DNA from: Myrica gale
Taxonomy: Eukaryota > Streptophyta > Magnoliopsida > Fagales > Myricaceae
Assembly (NCBI GenBank): GCA_963930655.1
Contig: OZ005620.1
Span: forward strand, 16,745,001-16,809,000
Direction: 5' to 3'
Length of the DNA: 64,000 bases
This document shows, piece by piece, positions 10,627 to 20,561 of this stretch (position 1 is its first letter; each line of letters opens with the position of its first letter). Under the pieces are notes generated by a model, which did no database searches, was not told the DNA's origin, and saw nothing but the letters and a program-made list of their open reading frames with translations. The position numbers and the translations under genes were made by a program.

Positions 10627-11073
10627 TCAAAATTTTCTGATACAAAGCCTCTTTCCTCCTCGATTTTCAATATCTTCACCGAGGACATGGATAGTATCAT
10701 GGCGCATCCCTGGATTATATTCCGCTCTCTCTTCATTGTTGCGTACCAAATAGGCTCCAAACTTTTTACGGATAAGTGATGGTTTTATATAATAAGTATT
10801 CAATTTATAGAAAGTGAAAGAAATCCATAAATCACAGTCTTCACCTTTGTCCTCCCGATCCCAATATCGCTTACGAGGTTGTAGCTCCAAGTACTCTAGC
10901 CATACATGATCTGAGCCCCTTATATCAAATCCTCTTGGTCGATGAACCGATATGAATCCATTAGGTCCCTTGATGTCGAAGCTAGCCGAGAGATGCTCTA
11001 GATTGGCAGAAACGGGTGAAATGAAAACACATACCACAATGCCCTTGATCTTAGCCTCGTCCATCCTTTCCAT
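10627..11073 (-). pseudogene. C-terminal piece of a TIR-NBS-LRR disease-resistance gene
   Basis: This 148-codon minus-strand frame includes KIKGIVVCVFISPVSA, then SFDIKGPNGFISVHRP and RGSDHVWLEYLE, later KKFGAYLVRNNEE. This pattern (an I.GIA.CVVF strand, a F-I.GPNG segment, a GSDHLWL motif and a KKCGV..LVY strand) is what I know from the domain after the LRRs in TNL proteins (C-JID/post-LRR). A stop follows in frame. The matching LRR part lies on the same strand at 17433-17745, beyond two transposons. The gene is therefore a pseudogene in pieces, unless its 5' part lies elsewhere. Confidence 0.55.
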
Positions 11074-11999
11074 TTGTATTTTATATGAATTTCGGTTTAT
11101 ATCCTCTCATAGAGGCTGAAGCAACAATCTGGAATCATATTTCCTAGAAATACGTTGTCTAGACTGTACAGGTCCAGACACATCTCGACCGTAGGTTCCA
11201 GACGCATCCAGACCCGCGGTCTGGATTAAATCCCACGAAATGGACGACAGAAAGTCCTCAAAGTCATTTAATGAGGTCTCTCTATTGTCGGCTCGGTTCT
11301 TTACTGAGCGAGTCAGGCGTGTGTCCAACCCTTTTTGATATCCACATTTGTACTGGTCGGACCACTATAATCTACATGCGACCACACCTGCGACCGATCC
11401 ATTCACAATTCAAATCTCATTTCAAAATCATTCGACGTTTCAAAACCCTCAAATCCCTCCCATTTTGAAATCTCTCTCCCTCGAAAATCTCTCTGTCACT
11501 CTCCACTCTCCATGTTGACTCTCTTCCTCAATTCACTGCTACATCACTCACTTCGCTAGTTCTGTCTCTCCCTATGGCCTCTCAATCGATTTACTAACAT
11601 TTTTTGTTTGATTTTGTTTTCTGTTAGGTTCTCATCTTCTAGTCAAGAATGTGGGAATTTTGAGTTATTGTTGTGGCCACATTAACGGTACGCCCTATAT
11701 AATTTTTGTTTTCGTTACTGTAATGTTGAATTGAGGTTTGGGGGTTACAAAAGGGGTTCTGCTTCTACATTTCTACACAATATCGTTTGACCAGATTTTA
11801 GCAATAAATCATGAGCCTCAGCCTCCATTGTTGGCTCCCACAATATTGTAGTTTCTGCTAGTAGTGAGGTCACAACATAAGGATCCATGTTTGAAGATGG
11901 ACGCTGATCTTCCAAGTATCCTACACAATAGTAGATAACATAACAAAAGGTTTAGAAATCAAAATTCAAGCCCGTTCAAGTGAATCTCAACTTTTCTCT

Positions 12000-12650
12000 A
12001 CCCCCTGCCTGAGCTGCCATCAAATCATGTGCTAACTTTGGCCGAATCTCAGCTCTCTCTGCATCATCTACCTCGAGGCGCTGCACTTCATTAATACTTC
12101 TATGTGAACGGAGCAGCTGGGCTTTCGATGGCGTAGCTAGTTCATGGTTATGTTGTGTACACCAATCAAACGTGCAATACTTTCCACTCGGCTACAGCTG
12201 GACAGTGAAACAGGCAAGACACCCCGTCCTTGTATTTTATCATTCCTTTCGTTCTAGCACCTGAGCGTCTTTTGTTTTTATGAATCCTTGTTTTCTATAG
12301 AGAAACATTCTACTTGTAATGTAACCTTTTACTTTGTTCTTGCGTGAGTCATTCTTGCAAATGCTAAGCCCAACACTAATTGAATAACTATTGCACCAGT
12401 CGTATGCATGTTCGTCATCTCTAAACTCTAAGGTCCAAACATTTACGATGTTCTTGTTGTCTACTCGAACCATATCAGCTGTTCAATCCAACCATACAAA
12501 CCATACAAATGAGACAAATAAAACTTAGAAAAACAATTATTGAACGAGAGACCAAAGAAAAAATATGACTCACCATGTGGGTTGGCTGTGTTACTGGACC
12601 CTCGCCTATTAATATTTGGGAGAATGTTGAAATGCATCTCCGTCATCTAT
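12000..12650 (-). pseudogene. FAR1/FHY3-like N-terminal region inside the Mutator-like element
   Basis: The minus-strand frame 12473-12240 reads LEFRDDEHAYDWCNSYSISV, then GLSICKNDSRKNKVKGYITS and a RMFLYRKQGF segment. In the FAR1 domain I expect F.S...AY.FYN.YA...GFS.RK, then R......V.R.F.CSKEG. The next stretch on the same strand (about 12180-12000) continues with FDWCTQHNHELATPSKAQLL, then RSHRSINEVQ, matching the HNHEL...LRSHR part of the family. Frames change between the pieces and the Mutator-type transposase domain is absent. FAR1-family proteins derive from Mutator transposases, so the context is consistent. Confidence 0.6.
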
Positions 12651-13009
12651 AAACCTGTTTAATTTAATAGCTACATATCAGTAATAATCATACACTATTT
12701 CCTTTAAATAATTTATTCCAAATGCACATTTGAACCTGCACACCAAAATTTTCAGAAGCAATTCATGTTTGTTTAATTGTACTGATAAAAACTGCAGACG
12801 AAATGTTATCTTGAAGAGATTGATCAGGTAATTAATATGAACTAAGAGCATCACTATCATAACTTAAATTGGTTTATTGATAAGACTATAAGGTCTGATG
12901 TCACCTAAATTTAACACTAATTAAGGGTTTATAAATTAATCATTATTAATTAAAGGAAGGCAGGAAGCTTTTTGTACTTCGTACTGCTTGTGTATAATTA
13001 TTTATAATT

Positions 13010-13170
13010 GGCAGTTTAGACCACTAGAGTCGGACCACTAGCGTCAGACCACAAATTCTTTCACAATAAACCATTTTAATTGACAGTTTAGACCACTAGC
13101 GTCAGACCACAAATTGATTCACAATAAATCATTTAAAAGTTAGAACACTAGTGTCAGACCACATATCTTT
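13010..13170. repeat. Degenerate tandem repeats beside a MULE terminal repeat
   Basis: Three to four units of about 55-65 bp carry TTAGACCACTAGCGTCAGAC, then CACAAATT and CACAATAAA. They are imperfect and lie next to the right terminal repeat, so they look like subterminal transposase-binding or filler repeats. Confidence 0.6.
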
Positions 13171-13705
13171 AAACAATCACACTTTTAAGTGCCACAACAT
13201 ACAGACAAAAAACATTAAGCTAATTTATGAATACAAACAATAAGCTACAAACACGAAACATCAATATTTACTCGGATTCTCTATCTTTTAAGTCAATACA
13301 TACAAATCCACTAATTCTTTCTTTAAGTGAAGATATACAAACCAAACGAGACAAAAAGTTTATACCAACAAGCTAAATAGGTACTTTTGAAACTCACCCA
13401 AAGAAAAGGATTCAAAGGTTGGGGATTTCGAAATGAGATTTCAAATGGATGATTTGGGAATAAAATGACAGAAAACGGGTGTTTGTGCCGCAGTGGTCGG
13501 AGGTGTGGTTGGACTTAAATTGTAGTGGTCTGACCTATACAGATGTGGAGACAAAAAACACACGCGCTGACTGGAGCCAAGCCGAGCCGATGACATAGAG
13601 ACCTCATTAAATTACGTGGAGGACTCTCTGTCATCCATTTTGTGGGATTTAATCCAGACTACATGTCTGGATGCGTCTGGACCCAAACGGTTTGGACTGA
13701 ATTCA

Positions 13706-14599
13706 ATCCCCATGAATGGTCGTAGCAACTCTGTTAAGCGAATATATCATTAGTTTTTCGAAATAGTATCTATATAAGTCAAGGCACAAAATAATGCAAA
13801 CATTAGAGAGAGAAGAGAGAGAGAGAGAGACCTGATCAGAATTTGTTTTTGGCACATGATTCTCTATATTCAAATGCATTTTGTGGTAAGGGTGGACACC
13901 GGAACGGACGGAACCGGAATGGCCCATTCCGGTTCCGTTACCCACTGGAATTATAATTTTCATTCCGGTTCCATTTTGGAATAAACCGGAATGGAACTGA
14001 AATTAGAACTGAAATTTCTGAAATCGGAACTGAAAATTCATGTTCCTTATTTGGGCCTAAAAGGCCCAGATTTGGTTTGGGCTCGTTAGCCCAAAAATGA
14101 TTTTTTTAAGTTATGTGTTTTGTAGGCCGGAGTTAAGATATTGTGAGAGGCAAAATTGCACCCAAAAGGGCCAATAACAATGGTATGAGCATCAATTTGA
14201 ACACTCAATTGCCAAAATAAAACAATGCACTATCGTCCAACTCCAAAAGTTCAAAACACTGTCAAGTTAATAAACATTATCGTCTTGATCCAAAATAAAC
14301 ACTGTCAAATAACTCTAAATTAAAATTACAACTAAATAACTAAATTCCAAAACAATATTTCACTATTTTAGGATGCCAAAATAAACTCTAAATTAAAATT
14401 ATAACTATACAACTAAATTCCAAAACAAAATAAACACTGCCAAAATAAACTCTTAATTAAAATTACAGAAAACTACTAAATAAACAATTAACCATACAAA
14501 TAAGTAAACAATTAGACAACTAAACATTAATCAAATCATCTAAATTGAAAGATGCAAACTCTCAATTAAAATTACAATATTCTTTGAAACTTTTAAAAA
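13706..14599. other. AT-rich spacer with a hAT-MITE-like segment
   Basis: The part 13888-14060 is full of CCGGAACGGA and GGAACCGGAATGG words with internal inverted copies (TTCCGGTTCCGTTAC), which resemble non-autonomous hAT sequences. The rest (14150-14590) is AT-rich with loosely repeated words (AACTAAATTCCAAAACA). No coding sequence was seen. Confidence 0.4.
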
Positions 14600-14800
14600 A
14601 ATTACAATAGGTCAAAAAACCGCTGCTATAGCGGCGGTCTCCGTCGGCATAGGTCTATCGCTGCAGTTCGGGTGACCGCTGGTGAAGACATCGGGTCTAT
14701 AGCAGCGGTCAAAACCACCACTATAGACCCCAGCGCAATTGCGCTGTTTCCACACTTAAGGTTCTGTAGCAGTGGTCAGTGACATTCAATATTCCATGCA

Positions 14801-14890
14801 TTGGCATTGCAGACAACCATATGTTGGCATTCAATATATATTAAAATTGGCATTGCAGACAACCATATGTTGGCATTCAATATAAAACTA
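14801..14890. repeat. Short tandem duplication
   Basis: The unit TTGGCATTGCAGACAACCAT, followed by ATGTTGGCATTCAATAT, occurs twice in a row with a short AT spacer, inside the CACTA element. Confidence 0.7.
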
Positions 14891-14926
14891 AAAGCGTAAC
14901 ACATTGAAGTTGAAACCTATGCTTAC

Positions 14927-15932
14927 CGTGTAATTTTTTATCCTCTGGAAGATTGCCCGACTAGTCAAAACAGCACTAATGATAACACTAAGACCAGGTT
15001 CTGTAAGGACAATGTCAGAAGCACTACGAGCTGCATCTGTGGCATACTGGTGCTCTGAAAAATATATATCCAGCCAAGCGATATCAGCAAGGGCAACGAA
15101 AAACTATGTCTGACAACCAAAAATAACGAGTTAATTAAATATACCAGGGAAAACACCAGCAAACCAATCAGCTTTTTCTATCAGCTCATCAATTGGTAAA
15201 GCTGCAATAGACTCATCCTTGTCCTGTCCTAGCAAAACATCCTTTGGACTTACAGCCCTTGTCGTGCTGGTTCCAACCAAATTCCCCACTGGAAACATAA
15301 GAAGGAAAAAAAGTGTTCACTGATGCGACCAAGTAGACTAAACATCTAGTTGTGAAGGCCTATAATCTGATCAGAAGTTTGAAAGGAAAAGGAGAAAGGC
15401 AACTAGAATATTTAAACCAACATATAAAACGTAGATTGCTCATTTTTCATCCAATCTAATAGGCTTTTGTGGGGACTGGAAAACTGGCAACCTCCTCTGC
15501 TTAAAATCTCATAACAAAAGCTTTATGGCAATCGGATAACTCACCCCTCCCTATTTCAATTGTTGATGTACAGTGGATTCGAAATTACATGAACCTTTTT
15601 TTCTCGTTTATCACATAGGCATCCAATTGGTGATGAACATAAGCCCAAAGGTGCTACTTGAGCTAAAGCTCATTGGGAATTTCAAATTTCTAAGACAACC
15701 GAAGCATTCAAAGGCCAGGTCAAACGGAACCATCTCTCCATGAATATCAATCTTTCCAAGTGACATGCAATGACAACAGAAATTGCAAAAGTGCCTCGTC
15801 AAAAAATGCAAGAAAAAAAAAACGGAAAAGAGAGAAACAGAAATCGTGTTACCTGATATGCCACAGCAAGAGATCGTAAACCACGTTCTGCAAACTTATC
15901 AATCACGGCATGAACTCGACCCTCTGACAGCA
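14927..15932 (-). pseudogene. Captured, rearranged fragments of a plasma-membrane H+-ATPase gene (AHA/PMA family)
   Basis: Three minus-strand exon-like pieces are flanked by splice-site sequences. About 15930-15853 gives RVHAVIDKFAERGLRSLAVA followed by YQ and GTAACA. The piece 15288-15145 gives [20 protein letters not shown], then [10 protein letters not shown] and GTATAT. The piece 15054-14927 gives [20 protein letters not shown], then [14 protein letters not shown], and a GTAAGC donor. All are hallmark stretches of the P-type proton ATPase between the nucleotide-binding domain and the start of transmembrane helix 5. The hinge GDGVNDAP motif and the residues between EHKYE and ADATDAA are missing. 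The catalytic DKTG region is also missing, so no working pump can be made. Exon order is preserved. Confidence 0.8.
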
Positions 15933-16241
15933 ACCTAGACAGCGGCAGGATAAGGTGGAATCATTAGCTAATTAGAATCATTAGCTAATGCAGAGTAGAG
16001 AAAACTAAAAATGCCAAAAAATCATAGAGCTACAATAAAATGCGAGGACAAATGCAATGCTTTAAACAAAGGATTTACGATTACCTCAAGAAATGCCTTC
16101 AGAATCCAGAGAGACGCAAGCAGTAAGACTCCGTTAATAGAAAACCCTACTTGGATAGACCAAAGGCCACATCAGTAATTATGATTCCTTCGTATGTCAT
16201 ATTGGTTGGAATCGAAGCTAAGGGGAGCCAAGTGAGCTTAC

Positions 16242-16430
16242 CGGTAGAACAGATCGTACTCGTTGGGCAGTGATGGAGCTGATGACGGTGTTGTACTCGG
16301 AGACATTGTTGGCGTAGTTTCGCTTGGCGTATTCTTCTGACCAGGGGGTGAGGGCTGTGCGGGGGAGGGGGGAAGGGATTTCGCGAATTCCATCGCGCGC
16401 GGGGAGGGGGAATTTTCCCGTTTTAAGGCG
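16242..16430 (-). pseudogene. Captured 5' gene fragment, probably of a PPR protein
   Basis: One minus-strand frame reads EEYAKRNYANNVSEYNTVIS, then SITAQR, and ends at a GTAAGC donor-like site at 16241. I associate the phrase NYANNVSEYNTV...TAQR with the N-terminal exon of a mitochondrial pentatricopeptide-repeat protein (the At4g35850 type), from memory only. A second frame with an ATG at 16396 gives a Pro/Ser-rich peptide and is probably a by-product. No PPR repeats are present. Confidence 0.4.
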
Positions 16431-17432
16431 GGCGAGAGAGTTTTTAAGAAAGGGGGAGGAGAGATGGGGAACGGCTTCAAAGTTTTTTTTTATCTGTAAT
16501 TTTTTTAGGAAATTTAGAATTTTAGTCTTTTAAGTTTTACACACTTTTGCGTTTTAGTTCTTGAGTTTCATTTTTTTAAATATTAGTCATTGAGTTTACA
16601 TTACATGCACTTTAATTGTATAAGTTAAATTCATAATATCTTTTTGTGGAAATAAATAATATGTCCTAATTAATTAGTCTTATATTACAAATTATTGAAA
16701 TATAATTGCTAATTATAATCAATAAAATATTCAATTACCATAATAACTATGACCAGATATTAAGTTATGTACTTTAATTGCATAAGATAATTAGTCTCAC
16801 AATATCTTTTTATTTGAAATTAAATAATATGTCATAATCAAATATATTATGCAACAACTTTAATGTTCATAACACTCTCTCTAACTTCATATTTTATTAA
16901 GTATGTCTTTAAATTAAAATGTTCCACATACATGACAAACTAAATTATATATTAATATAAATACAACAATATTTAACATAATTATTAACATTAAAAAGTT
17001 ACAACTAATTAAAAAAAAAATTTTGATCTTGTACCTATAGCGGCAGTTAACTTACAACCGCTGTTATAGGTTAATTTTTAGCTGCGTTTGAAGACGCAAA
17101 CGCCGCTGAATGTGGGCTCTATCCGCCGCTATAGACCCAATGTTTTTAGTACTGCTAAAACAGAATCCTATAGCGGCGGTCACCTTGACCGCCGCTATAG
17201 ATCGGAGACATATAACAGCGTTTGCAAGAGCAAACGCTGCTATAACTAGACCTGTAGCGGCGGCCGTGACTGCCGCTATAAAGACCGCCGCTAAAGGTAC
17301 TGCGTTTTGCAAAAAACGCAGCTAAAGGGGGGTCTATAGTGGCGATCATTGCTAAAGGTACCCTCTTCAGCAGCGTTTTTTTGCAAAACGCTGCTAAAAA
17401 GACCGTCGCTATATGCCTATTTTTTTGTAGTG

Positions 17433-17745
17433 ACTCGGCAATGGGAGTGTCGATTTTGCAGCTGATGAAATCTTATTTTCCCATGTAGGCACAACAGATG
17501 AACTTGTGGAACATTCTTCATTATACTCTAATTCATTCCCAAACTTTTTAAGGTTCTGACAACCAGCTATTCAAATACTTGAGAGATTTGGCATATGAAA
17601 AATGCTTCTGGGAAGAGAGACAATATTTTCGCTTGCGGAGACATTTAAAGCTGTAAGTCCTCTGAGAAACCCAAAGGATAAAGGCAATTCATATGTGCCA
17701 TTTCATTCTAACTGAATTGTCTCTAAATTTTTCATTTCACACTCC
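17433..17745 (-). pseudogene. LRR piece of a TIR-NBS-LRR gene
   Basis: On the minus strand one frame with two stops reads MKNLETIQLE, ELPLSFGFLRGLTALNVS, then NIVSLPRSIFHMPNLSSI and IAGCQNLKKFGNELEYNEE. These are consecutive leucine-rich repeats of the TNL type (L..LP.SI..L..L..L.I.GC..L..F). It ends exactly where the CACTA terminus begins (17432). The C-terminal piece of the same kind of gene lies at 10627-11073. On the other side it abuts a LINE within its reverse-transcriptase sequence at about 17745, which implies a recombination or deletion breakpoint. Confidence 0.7.
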
Positions 17746-18230
17746 AGTGAGCGGATCTCCTTGACGAAGCCCTCGAGTAGGGGTAAAATCCACAAAAGGT
17801 CCCCCATCAATAGAATAGAAAACTAAGAGGTAGTCAAGCACAATCTAATCCAGGAAATCCATTTATGGTGAAACCCAAAATTTTCTAGGATTTAAAGGAG
17901 AAAAGACCTCTCGACCCTATCATAGGCTTTTTCCACGTCCATCTTGATTGTCATCCAGCCCCATGCCCCCTCTTATGACCCATAGCATGGAAAATTTCAG
18001 ATGCTACGATAAAATTATCTTGAATAACCCGACCAAGAATAAAAGCAAGTTGGTACGGGGAGATCAACTTTGACATAAAAAGCTTAAGTTGATCTGTAAG
18101 AATCTTCAAAATCAACTTTTAGATGACATTGCAAAGACTAATCAGTTTGAACTGCCCAACTCAAGAAGCATTTTCCACCTTAGAATGAGCACCAAGTTGG
18201 TTCGATTCATCACCGGAGCATATGATTATT
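17745..18230 (-). pseudogene. LINE reverse-transcriptase N-terminal half
   Basis: The frame-broken minus-strand translation gives LGAHSKVENAS, then FKLISLCNVI, KLISPYQLAFILGRVIQDN, MTIKMDVEKAYDRVE, and in a shifted frame [10 protein letters not shown]. These are motifs 1 to B of the plant LINE reverse transcriptase ([40 protein letters not shown]). The sequence stops before the F-A-D-D box and joins TNL sequence. Confidence 0.75.
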
Positions 18231-18272
18231 AACAAAAAGATCTTGCACTATATTAATCACATCAACATCTAC

Positions 18273-19058
18273 TAGGGTTGTATTTGAGCCAAGTCGAACC
18301 GAGTATTGACTATTCAAACTCGGCTCTTTAGACATATATGCGAGTTCAAGCTCGAGCCGAGCTTGAATCGAGCTTCTGCAAGGGTGTTTGAACTCGGCTC
18401 GTTTAAAATTTTTCATGTTTGAAGGAGCTCGAGCTGGATTACAAATATATACACGATTCGAGTTCGAGCTTATTCGAGTCAAGCTCAAACTCGACCCAAT
18501 CAAGAAAATATGAGTTTAGAAAATACAAATATCAAAAACATAACTCAAATCAAGCCTTGGCATATAGTGTCATAGTACATTATACATAACATATCATAAA
18601 CACTTGACATTTATGCAAACTTTATTTTGGAAAATATTTAGATTCATATATAACATATGTTAATTGGCAAAAATGGCCTACATCATATATTTAATATATA
18701 GAGAACATAACAAATCCTTATAGATAATATTCATCCATTCATATATCAATATAATCAAATAAATATTTCACTAATATGTGACCATTAAATATAAACCAAC
18801 AAATAAATAAGAAACTTATAATACATACAAGTGTACCGAGCTTTTAAATGAGCTCAAATGAGCCAATTCGAACTTATGAGTTTTGTTCGCAAGCTTAAAT
18901 CGAGCTGAGCCAAGCTTAACCGAGTTTGGCTCGTTTAATATTCAAGCTAGAAATGGTGTTTGAACTCGGCTCATATATTAAATGAATCGAGCTCGAGTCA
19001 AGCTTATACAAGCCGAGTTCGAGTTGTTCATAAACAGCTCTGGTCATTTATAGCTCTA
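18273..19058. mobile_element. hAT-like non-autonomous element inserted in the LINE
   Basis: The 8-mer ACATCTAC flanks the element at 18265-18272 and 19059-19066. The ends are imperfect inverted repeats: TAGGGTTGTATTTGAGCC against TAGAGCTATAAATGACC. Both arms are rich in GAGCTCGAGCTTGAGCTCG-like words, and the centre is AT-rich without coding sequence. Joining the LINE across one copy of the 8-mer brings back continuous ORF2 spacing between the linker (ending near the 19066 side) and the VINIVQDLF segment. Eight-bp duplication and TA-GGG-type ends fit hAT-derived elements. Confidence 0.78.
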
Positions 19059-19062
19059 ACAT

Positions 19063-20416
19063 CTACTTCTGGACCAGGAGCTTTTTTCGGCTCATTTTTT
19101 TAGTGTAGAAAAATCTCGACAGAATCTGAATCTGAAATTTTAGGATTAATGATTTCGTTGAGGTTGCTTGGAAATATAGGGTGGTCAGATCTATACAGAG
19201 GCTATGTTTGTTACTTAAAATTTTACACAACCAGAGAAACATAGAAGCGAGTTTATTCCTCTCACATCTACCAGAAACCCATACATCATGATCAGTCTTC
19301 AATCTATCAATCCGGTTCCTGCATCTCTGGATAGCTGTAGAGGCATGAAAAAAGCGAGTATTTAGATCACTAGACGTCAGCCATCCTACCCGCAAGCGTT
19401 GTTTCCACAACAATTCTTCCCTCTTCCACAACTCATCTAATTCCAACAAAAGATTTCCTTCCAACTCTAGAGCATCATTCGATTGGACTTCTTATTGGCA
19501 AATGCTCAAATTATTCGATATTGTTTTAATTGACACAGAGATATTGCCAAAGGTGGATTTATTCCACAATTTGATAGCGACTTTAGCTGCCTTCAGTTTC
19601 TTAACAAGAATCCAACCGGATGACCCATAGAACTCATGGTTCCAAGTGTTCGCAACTACTTCGAAACAAGAATCATTCCTAAGCCAAAAACCTTCAAATT
19701 TAAAAGAGGTAGAAATTCTAATAACAGATCCCAGCACATTCAAAATAATAGATGTATGAGCCGAAGGAGCTATGGTGTGATGAATAATAATAGCACTAGG
19801 AAAGGCAACCCGCCAAGAGAGATTAGCAATACCTCGATCAATATGTTCACGTATATTGACTAACCCCGGGCGACGATTTGACCATGTAAACCTCTCCGAA
19901 TAACCCAAATCGACATAACCATTAACTTGCATAAACTGGTCCAATCCGCAGGAAGAAGAATATCTTATTACTCTGCCACCTTTTTTCTCCTCTTGATGAA
20001 GCAGGTCACTAAAGTCACCTAGGTGATCCCTGGAACTCCGGACTCACACTCTACGGACTACATAGTATCCCAAAAAATGCCTTCTCCCCCGACCAGGTTG
20101 GACCATACACATGGGAGCAGAAAAAAGATGGGTAATCACTCCCCACATGGCACAAGAGGTGAATGATATTTGGAGACTTTAACAACACCTCCATCTTCAG
20201 ATTTGTTCTCCAACATAAAACCAATCCTCCTTTACAACTTGAGGACGGAACAGAAAGAAAATTATCAAAGTCAATAGATTTCATGATATTGCAAACTATA
20301 TCATTTCCACATTTAGCCTCAACCAAAAATAAACTAATATGATCAAATTCCTTAATAAAAGCGCTTGCTGCCGCAAGTCATCTTAAACCTCGGAAATTCC
20401 ATGATATAAGCCCCAT
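19063..20416 (-). pseudogene. LINE ORF2 endonuclease and linker region
   Basis: The frame begins at the ATG at 20416 with GLISWNFRGL and continues through CKGGLVLCWR, then CSHVYGPTWSGEKAFFG. A further frame (19944-19492) has ERFTWSNRRPG and REHIDRGIAN, the endonuclease C-terminal part (Y.FTW.N.R......I...IDR.L.N). The linker follows with LWKQRLRVGWLTSSDLNTRF and FHASTAIQRCRNRI, the standard W.QRSR..WL..GD.NT.FFH stretch of plant LINEs. Stops and frame changes interrupt it. Confidence 0.75.
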
Positions 20417-20561
20417 GGCTCCGATGGGGGCAAGATTAGGCTCGCCACCCTAGCCATGTTAGACGCATCAATCTGATATGTAGTTTCCCCAGTAAAGATG
20501 AGATCTTCACTGGGTTTTTTCGAGAAGTCGACGCCTTTTTCCCACCAGGACAAAAATTACG

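Larger units (their letters stand above)
11140..13705 (-). mobile_element. Mutator-like element with long terminal inverted repeats and a FAR1-like remnant
   Basis: The segment 11150-11410 is the inverse of 13480-13700 at roughly 75-80% identity. Anchor words are GGTCCAGAC, CCAGACGCATCCAGAC, TCTGGATTAAATCCCAC, TTTAATGAGGTCTCT and TCGGCTCG. Long inverted repeats with a FAR1-like coding remnant inside point to the Mutator superfamily. The outermost bases differ between the two ends, so the exact limits and the 9-bp duplication could not be fixed. Beside the right inverted repeat, 13010-13170 holds degenerate tandem units containing GACCACTAGCGTCAGACCAC. No MULE catalytic transposase (D-D-E) is visible, so this is an internally deleted copy. 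Confidence 0.75.
14600..17432. mobile_element. CACTA element carrying captured host-gene pieces (transduplication)
   Basis: The right end is intact (TTTTTTTGTAGTG ending at 17432). Next to it is a 400-bp subterminal field of GCGGCGG/CCGCCGCTATAG and AACGCTGCTAAA repeats. The left end (about 14600) is degraded: ATTACAATAGG instead of CACTACAAAA. The same subterminal words start at 14619 (ACCGCTGCTATAGCGG). The interior has no transposase. On the minus strand it holds exon-like fragments of a plasma-membrane H+-ATPase (15930-14927) and a probable PPR first-exon fragment (about 16430-16242). It lies inside the TIR-NBS-LRR pseudogene, whose LRR part starts right after the terminus. Confidence 0.75.

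Noticed and set aside
13010..13170. Regularly spaced repeats resembling a CRISPR array
   Set aside because: The units are degenerate, adjacent and without unique spacers; this is a plant genome and the place is beside a transposon terminal repeat.
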